A stretch of DNA of 34,189 nucleotides, taken from NCBI GenBank assembly GCA_024641185.1, contig JAHEDO010000366.1, positions 1-34,189 on the forward strand. Reading direction: 5' to 3'. The stretch comes from Burkholderiaceae bacterium (GTDB lineage: Bacteria; Pseudomonadota; Gammaproteobacteria; Burkholderiales; Burkholderiaceae_E). The position numbers and the translations under genes were made by a program. Shown here one piece after another: positions 27,018-34,189 of the stretch. Below the pieces are notes generated by a model. It ran no database searches and was not told where the DNA came from. It saw only the letters and a program-made list of their open reading frames with translations. How positions within the stretch are numbered: the first letter of the stretch is position 1; each line of letters starts with the position of its first letter.

Positions 27018-28100
27018 GTGGCGCTAAGTTTACCCAGTCTTGCGCGGCGCGCGTCGCCGCCCCTTCTCGGGATCGACGTGAGTTCGTCCGGCGTCAAGAT
27101 CGTCGAACTCGTCCCGGGCGAAAAATCCGCCATGCGCCTGCTGCGCTATGCGATCGAGCCGATCGAGCGCGGCGCGATCGCCGACGGCAATGTCGAGCAG
27201 CCCGAACAGGTCGCCGACGCGCTGAATCGTGCACTGCGACGGATGGGCTCGCGCACGCGGGATGCCGCGCTGGCGATGCCGGCCTCCGCGGTGATCACGA
27301 AGCGGATCACGCTGCCGGCCGGGCTCTCCGAGGAAGACTACGAATTCCAGGTCGAGTCCGAGGCGAGCCAGTACATCCCGTTCGCGATCGAGGAGGTGAA
27401 CCTGGACTTCCAGATCCTGGGAGTCGCCGCAAGCGAGGAAGACGAGGTCGACGTCCTGCTCGCGGCGTCGCGCAAGGAAAAGGTAGAGGACCGCGTCGCC
27501 ATCGCGGAGATGTGCGGCCTCAAGCCGATGGTGATGGACGTCGACACCTACGCGGCCCGCCAGGCGCTGGATCGGGTCGCAGGGATGCTGCCAAACCAGG
27601 GGCAGGGCCTCGTCATTGCAGTGTTCGATATCGGCAGCGTCGTCACCAACGTGTCGGTCGTCCTGAACGGACAGACCGTCTTCGAGCGTGAGCAGGCGTT
27701 CGGCGGGCAGCATCTCACGCAGGACCTGGTCAGGCTCTACGGGCTCACGCCCGAGGAGGCGGAGCTGAAGAAGCGGGTCGGAGATCTCCCGGAGAGCTTC
27801 CAGACCGACGTGCTTCAGCCCTTCGTCGAGCAAGGCGCGTCCGACGTGATGCGTGCGCTCCAGTTCTTCTTCACTTCGACGCCGTACGCGCGGGTCGACC
27901 GGATCTACCTCGCCGGGGGTTCGAGCGTCGTCCCGGGCCTGGTCGAGGCGATCGCGGATCGCACCCAGGTGCCCACCGAGCTCCTCAGCCCGTTCCAGGG
28001 CATGGAGATCGCCGACACGGTCCGTGAGAAGCAGTTGCGCCTGGATGCACCGGCGCTGGTGACCGCCTGCGGGCTGGCAATGCGGAGGTTCGACGCATGA
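27018..28100 (+). CDS. pilM: Type IV pilus assembly protein PilM
   Basis: PilM is an actin-like cytoplasmic ATP-binding protein that holds the PilN tail in the inner-membrane alignment complex. The 360-residue product has the ATPase phosphate-1 motif LLGIDVSSSGVKIVEL near the start, EEDYEFQVESEASQYIPF, phosphate-2 AVFDIGSVVTNVSVV, and adenosine motif IYLAGGSSVVPGL. I start at GTG 27018, with AAGGGG 5 bases upstream. A TTG at 26997 is in frame but overlaps the leader hairpin. The pilN start overlaps its stop. Confidence 0.96.
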   Translation: MALSLPSLARRASPPLLGIDVSSSGVKIVELVPGEKSAMRLLRYAIEPIERGAIADGNVEQPEQVADALNRALRRMGSRTRDAALAMPASAVITKRITLPAGLSEEDYEFQVESEASQYIPFAIEEVNLDFQILGVAASEEDEVDVLLAASRKEKVEDRVAIAEMCGLKPMVMDVDTYAARQALDRVAGMLPNQGQGLVIAVFDIGSVVTNVSVVLNGQTVFEREQAFGGQHLTQDLVRLYGLTPEEAELKKRVGDLPESFQTDVLQPFVEQGASDVMRALQFFFTSTPYARVDRIYLAGGSSVVPGLVEAIADRTQVPTELLSPFQGMEIADTVREKQLRLDAPALVTACGLAMRRFDA

Positions 28101-28759
28101 TCCGGATCAATCTGCTCCCTCACCGGGAGATGCGCCGAGAGCGGCGCAAGAAGGACTTCGCGAGGCAGTCGGTACTCACCGTGGTCGGCGCCGGCGTGAT
28201 CGCCCTGGTGGTGGCGCTCGGCATCAACGGGCAGATCGACAGCCAGCAGGCCCGCAACAGCTTCATCAAGAGCGAGAACGACAAGCTCGACGCGCAGATC
28301 AAGGAGGTCGCGCTCCTCAAGCAGGAGATCGAGGCGCTGCGTGCCCGCCAGGAGGCGGTCGAAACCCTCCAGCGCAACCGGACCCTGCCGGTTCACGTGA
28401 TGGACGAACTCGTCAAGTACACGCCCGAGGGGATCTACTTCAAGAAGCTCAAACAGGAAAACCGCAGGGTCACGCTGACGGGCCTTGCGCAGTCCAACGA
28501 GCGTGTCTCGAACCTGCTGCGCAGCCTGGCGCACGACACTCCCTGGCTCGAGCACCCCGAGCTGGTCGAGATCAAGGCGGTGAATCTGGGCAAGCCCGAC
28601 GGCAAGGACGGGCGCCGTGCCTACGAGTTCTCGCTCAGCACGACCATCAAGGCGCCCACCGCCGACGAGGCTTCGGAGCCCGCGCGGCCGGTGACCACCG
28701 CGCCGGCGACCGGCAGCGTGCCGGCGCCGGTCGCCTCCATCAGCAAAGCGTCGAGGTAA
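28097..28759 (+). CDS. pilN: Type IV pilus assembly protein PilN
   Basis: PilN is a bitopic inner-membrane protein pairing with PilO. The 220-residue product begins MIRINLLPHREMRR, the conserved cytoplasmic INLLP tail that docks into PilM. TM at about 26-44 (VLTVVGAGVIALVVALGI), a coiled coil to about 95, and a periplasmic ferredoxin-like domain follow. A Pro/Ala-rich tail of some 30 residues ends it. The ATGA overlap with pilM suggests coupled, stoichiometric synthesis. Confidence 0.96.
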   Translation: MIRINLLPHREMRRERRKKDFARQSVLTVVGAGVIALVVALGINGQIDSQQARNSFIKSENDKLDAQIKEVALLKQEIEALRARQEAVETLQRNRTLPVHVMDELVKYTPEGIYFKKLKQENRRVTLTGLAQSNERVSNLLRSLAHDTPWLEHPELVEIKAVNLGKPDGKDGRRAYEFSLSTTIKAPTADEASEPARPVTTAPATGSVPAPVASISKASR

Positions 28760-28763
28760 CGCC

Positions 28764-29474
28764 ATGGCGAGGCGGAATTCTTCAAGCATCGACCTGAGCA
28801 GGGTCGCCGAGCAATTCAGGGGTCTGCAGGGCCGGAATCCGGGCCTGTGGCCGGTCCTGCCCCGGTCGGTCCTCCTCTTCTTCATCGTGGTGGGCGTGCT
28901 CGCGGCCGCCTGGGCCGGCTACTGGAGAGGTCAACTGGAGGAACTCGACGCCGGGCGGGCCCGCGAGGTGCAACTCCGGGCCCAGTACGTCGACAAACTC
29001 AAGCAGGCGGTGAACCTCGAGGTGCTGCGCAAGCAGAAGGAGGAAGTAACGCAGTACGTCTCTGCGCTCGAGAAGCAGCTGCCGAGCAAGGCCGAGATGG
29101 ATGCGCTTCTCTCCGACATCAACCAGGCGGGTGTCGGCCGCGGGCTCCAGTTCGAGCTGTTCAAGCCCGGGCAGGTCGTGGTCAGGGAGTTCTACGCAGA
29201 ACTGCCGATCAGCATCAAGCTCATCGGCAACTATCACGACCTCGGCGCGTTCGCCAGCGACGTTTCGAACCTGGCAAGGATCGTCACGCTGAACGACATC
29301 AACATCAATCTGCAGGACAAGACGGGGCAGCTGATGCTGGAAGCGGTGGCCAAGACCTTCCGTTATCTGGACAGCGATGAGATTGCCGAGCAGCGGCGTG
29401 AGGCCGCCAAGGCGACGAAGGGCGTTCGCCCGGGCAAATCGGCCGGCGCCTCGCCGGCGGGAGCGGCGAAATGA
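28764..29474 (+). CDS. pilO: Type IV pilus assembly protein PilO
   Basis: PilO is the periplasm-facing partner of PilN and contacts PilP. The 236-residue product has a cytoplasmic N-terminus, TM near 30-51 (VLLFFIVVGVLAAAWAGYW), a coiled coil (LEVLRKQKEEVTQYVSALEK) and the PilO domain with VREFYAELPISIKLIGNYHD and LARIVTLNDININ. The last 25 residues are basic and Ala/Gly-rich. Its stop overlaps the pilP start (ATGA). Confidence 0.96.
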   Translation: MARRNSSSIDLSRVAEQFRGLQGRNPGLWPVLPRSVLLFFIVVGVLAAAWAGYWRGQLEELDAGRAREVQLRAQYVDKLKQAVNLEVLRKQKEEVTQYVSALEKQLPSKAEMDALLSDINQAGVGRGLQFELFKPGQVVVREFYAELPISIKLIGNYHDLGAFASDVSNLARIVTLNDININLQDKTGQLMLEAVAKTFRYLDSDEIAEQRREAAKATKGVRPGKSAGASPAGAAK

Positions 29475-30037
29475 CTACGGTGACCATGCGGGGCGCAACT
29501 GCTCTGGTCCGGGTGGCGACGATCGCGCTGGCTTGCGGCGTGCTGCTCGGCGGCTGCGGCGACGATCAGCAGGACTTGCGCTCCTGGATGCAGGCGCAGC
29601 GCGGTGCGATGCCGACGATCAAGGAGAAGATCCCGCCGCCCCGGCAGTTCCAGCCGTTCCGCTACGAGAACGCCGGGCAGTCCGACCCGTTCGCGCAGTC
29701 GAGACTGGCCTCCAAGGGCGGCGCGGTGCCGTCCAGCGGCATCCAGCCGGACCTGGCCCGTCGCCGCGAGGCGCTCGAGGGCTTTCCGCTCGATGCGATC
29801 CGGATGGTCGGGCACATGAGCAACGGGCAGAAGAACTTTGCGCTGCTCCAGGTGGACAACATGGTCTACCAGGCGCGGGTGGGTAATTACGCCGGGCAGA
29901 ACTTCGGAATGATCACGCGAGTGACCGAATCCGAAGTCCAGTTGAAGGAGCTGGTGCAGGACGCGGCCGGCGACTGGACGGAGCGCGAGACCGCGCTGCG
30001 TCTACAGGAGAGCAAGATGCGGGAGACGAAGAAATGA
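29471..30037 (+). CDS. pilP: Type IV pilus lipoprotein PilP
   Basis: PilP is an inner-membrane lipoprotein linking PilNO to the secretin. The 188-residue product has a signal peptide ending in lipobox LGGC (C29), an unstructured region with PPPRQFQPFRYENAGQSDPF that binds PilNO, then a beta-domain with LEGFPLDAIRMVGHMSNGQK, YQARVGNYAGQNFGMITRV. Overlaps with pilO and pilQ (ATGA both sides) keep it within the coupled operon. Confidence 0.95.
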   Translation: MTTVTMRGATALVRVATIALACGVLLGGCGDDQQDLRSWMQAQRGAMPTIKEKIPPPRQFQPFRYENAGQSDPFAQSRLASKGGAVPSSGIQPDLARRREALEGFPLDAIRMVGHMSNGQKNFALLQVDNMVYQARVGNYAGQNFGMITRVTESEVQLKELVQDAAGDWTERETALRLQESKMRETKK

Positions 30038-32259
30038 AGATGAGTCGTGGTGCCAATACCGCCGCCGGACTGTTCGGTGCCCGCCTGTTCGTGCTCTGCC
30101 TGTCGCTGCTCGCCGGGGTCGCGCTCGCGCAGACCAACGCGATCGAGTCCGTGACAAGCCTTCAACAAGGCAAGACGACCTATCTGCGCGTCCAGCTGAA
30201 GTCGCCGCCTGCCACGCCGCCGGCGAGTTTCTCGATCAGCAATCCGCCACGCGTCGCGCTCGACTTCAGCGCGACCGAAAACAAGGCGGGGCAGAGCAGT
30301 TTCGAGATGACGCAGGGTGACGTTCGCAGCGTCGCGATCGTGCAGGCGGGCAAGCGTGCCCGCGTCGTGCTGAACCTGAAGCAGGCGATGACCTACACGA
30401 CCTCGGTGGATGGCAGTGCGGTGATCCTGGCGCTCACGCCGGTCGCGGCGCAGGCCGCCGAGACGCCGGCGCAGACCTACACCTTCTCGAAGTCCGACAG
30501 TCAGGCGATCCACGCGCTGCGCGATCTCGACTTTCGTCGCGGCAAGGAAGGAGAGGGTCGGGTCGTGGTCGAATTGTCGGACAGCAACGTCGGTGTGGAC
30601 ATCCGCCAGCAGGGCCGCTCGATCATCGTCGACTTCCTGCGGGCGCGACTGCCGGAAAATCTTCGGCGGCGCCTGGACGTCGGTGACTTCGGAACCCCGG
30701 TCAAGTCGGTCAGCGCGACCCAGGAAGGCGATACCACCCGCGTCGTGATCGAGCCGCAGGGTGAATTCGAGCAGACCGCATACCAGAGCGACACGCAGTT
30801 CGTGATCGAGGTGAAGCCTCGGCGCGAGGACCCGAACAAGCTGGCCACGCGCCAGGGCTATCGTGGCGAGCGGCTGTCGCTGAACTTCCAGAACGTCGAC
30901 ATCCGCGCACTGCTTCAGGTGATCGCCGACTTCACGAACCTGAACATCGTCACCAGCGACTCGGTCGCGGGCACCTTGACGCTGCGCCTGAAGGACGTTC
31001 CCTGGGATCAGGCGCTCGACATCGTGCTGCAGTCCAAGGGTCTGGACATGCGCAAGAACGGCAACGTGATCCTGGTCGCGCCGCGCGAGGAACTTGCCAC
31101 CAAGGAGAAGCTCGAGCTCGAGGCGCGCCAGCAGATCTCCGAGGTCGAGCCGGTGCGCAGCGAGATGTTCCAGCTGAACTACCAGAAGGCCGAGAACATG
31201 GCCAAGCTGCTCACGAACGAGAAGCAGCGGATCTTGTCCAAGCGCGGCAGTGCCGTCTTCGACGAGCGAACCAACAAGCTGTTCGTGCAGGACACGCCTG
31301 TGCGCCTGGAAGACGTGAGAAAGCTGATCACGCAGGTCGACGTGTCGGTGCGCCAGGTGCTGATCGAGGCGCGCATCGTCGAAGCCAGCGACACCTTCTC
31401 GCGCAACCTGGGGGTGAAGCTCGGGTACAACGATACGCGCTCGACGATCACGAAAACCGTCGGAGTCATCGACCCGGCGACCGGGCAAACTATCAATATG
31501 AACGTGCCGGTCTACGGTCCCGGCAGCTCCATCGGCGGCGGCGGGCTGGGGACCGTGTCGGGCAACCTGAGCGGCGTCGCGGACCTGTCGTCGCAGAACG
31601 GCACCACGCTTCCCGGACCGAACGCGGTCGGCATCGGACAGCTGACGGCGCTTGGCAACACCAACTTCGTGAACCTGCCGGCCGGGGTGATCAACGGCTT
31701 CTCGCCCGCGACCTTCGCGATCAGCCTGTTCGGGTCGTCTCTGACGCGGTTCCTGAACCTGGAACTGTCGGCCCTGGAGGCGGACCAGCGCGGCAAGGTG
31801 GTGTCGAGCCCGCGCGTGCTCACCGCCGACAAGACGAAGGCGACGATCGAGCAGGGCACCGAGCTGCCGTTCCAGCAGGCGACCTCGAGCGGCGCGACGT
31901 CGATCTCGTTCCGCAAGGCGGTCCTGAAGCTCGAGGTGACTCCCCAGATCACGCCCGAGGGCAACGTGATCATGGAGGTCGCGGTCAACCGTGACGCGGT
32001 CGGCGTTCTGACGCCTTCAGGCTACGCGATCGACACGCGGTCGGTGCGCACCCAGGTGCTCGTCGAAAACGGTGGCACGGTGGTCATCGGCGGCATCTAC
32101 GAGCAGGTGGAGAGCAACGCGGAGAACAAGGTGCCGTTCCTGGGCGACCTGCCGATCATCGGCTATGCGTTCAAGGAGACGGCGCGCCGCAACGATCGCA
32201 CCGAACTGCTGGTGTTCCTGACGCCACGCGTGGTGACCGATACGGCGATGGCGCGCTGA
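30034..32259 (+). CDS. pilQ: Type IV pilus secretin PilQ
   Basis: PilQ forms the outer-membrane channel for pili. The 741-residue product has a signal peptide (cut near A32, VALAQT), two AMIN domains that bind peptidoglycan (about 40-135 and 160-270), an STN/N0 domain beginning LSLNFQNVDIRALLQVIADF, and an N1 domain around FQLNYQKAENMAKLLTNEKQ. The secretin core has VLIEARIVEASDTFSRNLGV, SSPRVLTADKTKATIEQG, and the ending VPFLGDLPIIGYAFK...LLVFLTPRVV. A Gly/Ser/Asn-rich gate insertion (about 490-560) is typical. A strong terminator follows. Confidence 0.97.
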   Translation: MKMSRGANTAAGLFGARLFVLCLSLLAGVALAQTNAIESVTSLQQGKTTYLRVQLKSPPATPPASFSISNPPRVALDFSATENKAGQSSFEMTQGDVRSVAIVQAGKRARVVLNLKQAMTYTTSVDGSAVILALTPVAAQAAETPAQTYTFSKSDSQAIHALRDLDFRRGKEGEGRVVVELSDSNVGVDIRQQGRSIIVDFLRARLPENLRRRLDVGDFGTPVKSVSATQEGDTTRVVIEPQGEFEQTAYQSDTQFVIEVKPRREDPNKLATRQGYRGERLSLNFQNVDIRALLQVIADFTNLNIVTSDSVAGTLTLRLKDVPWDQALDIVLQSKGLDMRKNGNVILVAPREELATKEKLELEARQQISEVEPVRSEMFQLNYQKAENMAKLLTNEKQRILSKRGSAVFDERTNKLFVQDTPVRLEDVRKLITQVDVSVRQVLIEARIVEASDTFSRNLGVKLGYNDTRSTITKTVGVIDPATGQTINMNVPVYGPGSSIGGGGLGTVSGNLSGVADLSSQNGTTLPGPNAVGIGQLTALGNTNFVNLPAGVINGFSPATFAISLFGSSLTRFLNLELSALEADQRGKVVSSPRVLTADKTKATIEQGTELPFQQATSSGATSISFRKAVLKLEVTPQITPEGNVIMEVAVNRDAVGVLTPSGYAIDTRSVRTQVLVENGGTVVIGGIYEQVESNAENKVPFLGDLPIIGYAFKETARRNDRTELLVFLTPRVVTDTAMAR

Positions 32260-32292
32260 GCGCCGCCTGCCGCCCGGCGTCACAAGGCGACA

Positions 32293-32333
32293 GCCCCCGA
32301 CGGCCGTTCGACGGTCTCGGGGGCGTCGTTTTT
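32293..32333 (+). terminator. Intrinsic terminator after pilQ
   Basis: GCCCCCGA (32293-32300) pairs perfectly with TCGGGGGC (32317-32324). An inner stem GGCCG/CGGTC closes on TTCGA, and TTTTT (32329-32333) follows after four bases. This is the clearest intrinsic terminator in the window and separates the pil operon from aroK. Confidence 0.85.
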
Positions 32334-32368
32334 GAGGTCCTCCCGCTCGCGGAGTGCTCGCCCTGCCG

Positions 32369-32390
32369 CATGCGCTAAGCTGCGCGCATG
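32369..32390 (+). promoter_or_regulatory. Hairpin enclosing the aroK start codon
   Basis: CATGCGC (32369-32375) and GCGCATG (32384-32390) form a perfect 7-base inverted repeat around TAAGCTGC; the 3' arm contains the aroK ATG. No Shine-Dalgarno is present. TAAGCT (32376-32381) could be a -10, placing the transcript start on or next to the ATG, in which case the message would be leaderless and the hairpin absent from it. The two readings are alternatives. Confidence 0.35.
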
Positions 32391-33005
32391 TCGCCAGATG
32401 CTTCGAATTCTCCGGGGGAACTCCCGGTTTTTCTCGTCGGCATGATGGGTTCGGGTAAGTCCACCGTCGGCCGGCGCCTCGCATCCACGCTCGGCCGGCC
32501 CTTCATCGACTCCGACAAGGAGATCGAACTGCGCTGCGGCGTCACGGTGGCGACGATTTTCGAGGTCGAGGGCGAGGCAGGTTTTCGGCGGCGCGAAGCG
32601 GCCCTGATCGACGAGTTGAGCGCGCGACCCGGGTTGGTGCTGGCGACGGGAGGCGGCGCCGTGCTGCTCGAGGAGAACCGCCGGCACCTGCGCGAGCGGG
32701 GCTTCGTCGTCTACCTGTGCGCCAGTGTGTCGGAGCTGTGGCACCGGCTGCGGCACGACAAGGTCCGACCGCTGTTGCGGACCCCGAATCCGCGCCAGAG
32801 GATCGTCGAGCTGGTGACCGAACGCGACCCGTTGTACCGGGACTGTGCCCACCTGGTCGTGATGACCGGGCGCCAGCCGGTCGACATGGTGGTGCGCGAA
32901 ATCCACGGGGCGATGCAAGCGCAGGGAAGTCAAGCGCAGAGGGGTCAGGCGCAGGAGAGTCAAGCGCCGCGCCCGACCGTTTCCGAAGACCCCGCGTCCA
33001 CCTGA
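32388..33005 (+). CDS. aroK: Shikimate kinase
   Basis: AroK phosphorylates shikimate with ATP in aromatic amino-acid synthesis. The 205-residue product has Walker A GMMGSGKST (18-26), shikimate-binding DSDKEIE with conserved Asp, FRRREAALIDEL, the glycine motif ATGGGAVLLEENR, and lid DKVRPLLR. The domain ends near residue 172. The tail holds three tandem pentads QAQGS, QAQRG, QAQES and a fourth degenerate QAPRP. ATG 32388 is the only start giving the intact P-loop leader. aroB follows after 115 bases. Confidence 0.96.
   Translation: MSPDASNSPGELPVFLVGMMGSGKSTVGRRLASTLGRPFIDSDKEIELRCGVTVATIFEVEGEAGFRRREAALIDELSARPGLVLATGGGAVLLEENRRHLRERGFVVYLCASVSELWHRLRHDKVRPLLRTPNPRQRIVELVTERDPLYRDCAHLVVMTGRQPVDMVVREIHGAMQAQGSQAQRGQAQESQAPRPTVSEDPAST
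32916..32975 (+). repeat. 15-base tandem repeat in the aroK 3' end
   Basis: Units CAAGCGCAGGGAAGT (32916-32930), CAAGCGCAGAGGGGT (32931-32945) and CAGGCGCAGGAGAGT (32946-32960), plus a degenerate fourth starting CAAGCGCCG (32961-32975). They encode Q-A-Q-x-S/G pentads in the disordered tail after the kinase domain. Confidence 0.8.
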
Positions 33006-33035
33006 GATCGCGATCGTTGCCGCGGGACGCACCCC

Positions 33036-33041
33036 TATAAT
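33036..33041 (+). promoter_or_regulatory. -10 element upstream of aroB
   Basis: A perfect TATAAT gives a predicted start near 33048. No good -35 lies 16-18 bases upstream; that position is partly covered by the palindrome GATCGCGATC (33006-33015). aroB may therefore have its own, possibly regulated, promoter in addition to readthrough from aroK. Confidence 0.5.
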
Positions 33042-33050
33042 TGCAGGGTC

Positions 33051-33071
33051 ATGGTCGGAAAGGCCCGATGA
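33051..33071 (+). other. Six-codon upstream reading frame before aroB
   Basis: ATG GTC GGA AAG GCC CGA TGA encodes MVGKAR. It begins within a few bases of the predicted aroB transcript start, so it would be near leaderless, and its stop overlaps the next small frame as ATGA (33068-33071). Translation is not shown. Confidence 0.25.
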
Positions 33072-33121
33072 ACGCGCCCAATGGTTTGATGCCCGTGCTG
33101 TTGTTCGCCACCGCTGAGTGA
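33068..33121 (+). CDS. Putative 17-residue leader peptide coupled to aroB
   Basis: The frame encodes [24 protein letters not shown] (33057-33063) lies 4 bases before its ATG, a better ribosome-binding site than aroB has. Its TGA (33119-33121) overlaps the aroB ATG by one base (TGATG), the geometry of termination-reinitiation. The peptide has one Phe and no Trp or Tyr, so classic aromatic attenuation is not supported. It resembles no family I know. Confidence 0.35.
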   Translation: MNAPNGLMPVLLFATAE

Positions 33122-34189
33122 TGCGCAGGGTCGTCGTCCCCCTCGGAGATCGCGCCTACACCATCGCGATCGGGGAGCGCTTGTTCGAACGGCGAGACCT
33201 GCTCGGCCCGCTCGTCGGTGCACGGCAGGTCGCGATCGTCACCAACACGACGGTCGGGCCGCTCTACTCGGCGCCGCTTCGGGAGACGCTGGCGCTAGAC
33301 GCGGCGCAGGTGATCGAGGTCGCGCTGCCCGACGGCGAGGCGCACAAGCACTGGCAGACGCTGAACCTGATCTTCGATGCGCTGCTCGCGCATCGATTCG
33401 ACCGCGGTTCGATCATCGTGGCGCTCGGCGGCGGTGTGGTCGGCGACATGGCGGGGTTCGCCGCAGCGGTGTACCAGCGCGGTATCGATTTCATCCAGGT
33501 GCCCACCACGCTGCTTGCGCAGGTCGATTCGTCGGTGGGGGGCAAGACCGGCATCAACCACCCGATGGGCAAGAACATGGTGGGTGCGTTCCACCAGCCG
33601 CGGCTCGTGCTCGCCGATGTCGGCTGCCTGCAGACACTCGCGGACCGGGAACTGTCGGCCGGACTCGCCGAGGTGATCAAGCACGGCGCGATCGCTGACG
33701 AGCCCTATCTGGCCGCCGTCGAGCGTGACCTGCCCCGGCTTCTCGCACGTGACCCGGGGGCGCTGGCGGACGCCGTGGCACGCTCCTGCGAAATCAAGGC
33801 GGAGGTCGTCGGCAAGGACGAACGCGAGGCCGGCCTGCGTGCGATCCTGAACTTCGGCCACACCTTCGGCCACGCGATCGAGGCGGGACTGGGATACGGT
33901 GACTGGCTGCACGGAGAGGCAGTGGGCGCCGGCATGGTGATGGCGGCCGAACTGTCGCGGGGGCTCGGGCTGCTGGCCCGGGCCGATGCCGCGAGGCTGG
34001 TGGAGACGATCGCGGCGGCTCGCCTCCCGGTCCGAGGACCCGACTGGCCCGCGGAACGCTACCTGGAATTTATGAGCGTGGACAAGAAGGCCGAGCGAGG
34101 CACCCCGAAGTTCGTGCTGCTCGAGGCGCTGGGTCGTGCCTGTGTGCGCCGGGCGCCGGACGACGCGGTGCGCGCGGCGCTCGCGGCGT
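33121..34189 (+). CDS. aroB: 3-dehydroquinate synthase, 3' end cut by window
   Basis: AroB converts DAHP to 3-dehydroquinate using NAD and a metal ion. The 356 codons present cover almost the whole family length (362 in E. coli). Seen: NAD-binding [39 protein letters not shown], and metal ligands Glu in [11 protein letters not shown], His in [10 protein letters not shown], and His in [12 protein letters not shown] stop (33115-33117) closes the frame upstream, so the start is ATG 33121 or GTG 33118. No Shine-Dalgarno precedes either; initiation may depend on the overlapping small frame. Confidence 0.96.
   Translation, partial: MRRVVVPLGDRAYTIAIGERLFERRDLLGPLVGARQVAIVTNTTVGPLYSAPLRETLALDAAQVIEVALPDGEAHKHWQTLNLIFDALLAHRFDRGSIIVALGGGVVGDMAGFAAAVYQRGIDFIQVPTTLLAQVDSSVGGKTGINHPMGKNMVGAFHQPRLVLADVGCLQTLADRELSAGLAEVIKHGAIADEPYLAAVERDLPRLLARDPGALADAVARSCEIKAEVVGKDEREAGLRAILNFGHTFGHAIEAGLGYGDWLHGEAVGAGMVMAAELSRGLGLLARADAARLVETIAAARLPVRGPDWPAERYLEFMSVDKKAERGTPKFVLLEALGRACVRRAPDDAVRAALAA

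Noticed and set aside
29887-31488. 533-codon minus-strand open frame opposite pilP-pilQ
   Set aside because: PilQ domains are continuous on the plus strand; this frame shows only typical shadow composition.

Overview
The window is about 34 kb of GC-rich (roughly 65%), densely coding chromosomal DNA from a betaproteobacterium, most likely Burkholderiales or a close relative. Three things suggest this: protein sequences throughout resemble that class, tuf sits directly before rpsJ, and the right half carries the neighbourhood engB/hemB, cytochrome c, msrPQ, lysA-lptM, cyaY, mrcA, pilMNOPQ, aroKB. I see no mobile element, CRISPR array, tRNA or rRNA, and no intergenic stretch longer than 300 bases.

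Left part (1-14900, all plus strand): the 3' end of tuf, then the S10, spc and alpha ribosomal clusters as one collinear run: rpsJ, rplC, rplD, rplW, rplB, rpsS, rplV, rpsC, rplP, rpmC, rpsQ; rplN, rplX, rplE, rpsN, rpsH, rplF, rplR, rpsE, rpmD, rplO, secY, infA, rpmJ; rpsM, rpsK, rpsD, rpoA, rplQ. Most gaps are a few bases or stop/start overlaps. Three gaps of 180-230 bases (before rplC, rplN and rpsD) interrupt the run. The first two hold good sigma70-type promoters followed by structured leaders. The third holds paired segments in pseudoknot order just before rpsD, the gene for S4. The run ends at a strong intrinsic terminator after rplQ.

Middle part (14900-24450): a NodI/NodJ-type ABC exporter pair and cutA on plus; a minus-strand series engB, hemB and a CorA-type channel; then, divergent from engB, a diheme cytochrome c, and msrP-msrQ (periplasmic methionine sulfoxide reductase). 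lysA and the small lipoprotein gene lptM run on minus and diverge from cyaY across only 14 bases. The cytochrome c maturation genes (resB-ccsA) that I recall between cytochrome c and msrP in relatives are absent here.

Right part (24450-34189): mrcA (PBP1A) on minus diverges from the pilMNOPQ operon, which encodes the inner-membrane alignment complex, pilotin-like lipoprotein and secretin of type IV pili. The shared intergenic region is unusually AT-rich on the pil side and holds a promoter, an operator-like inverted repeat and a terminator-like hairpin just before pilM. A strong terminator follows pilQ. The shikimate genes aroK and aroB (cut by the window end) come last; aroB is preceded by two tiny overlapping reading frames.

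The functions are housekeeping. The points most worth a second look are regulatory: candidate autoregulatory leaders in the ribosomal clusters, the pilM leader, the aroK/aroB 5' regions, a probable CTG start for msrQ, and lineage-specific extensions of S3 and IF-1.
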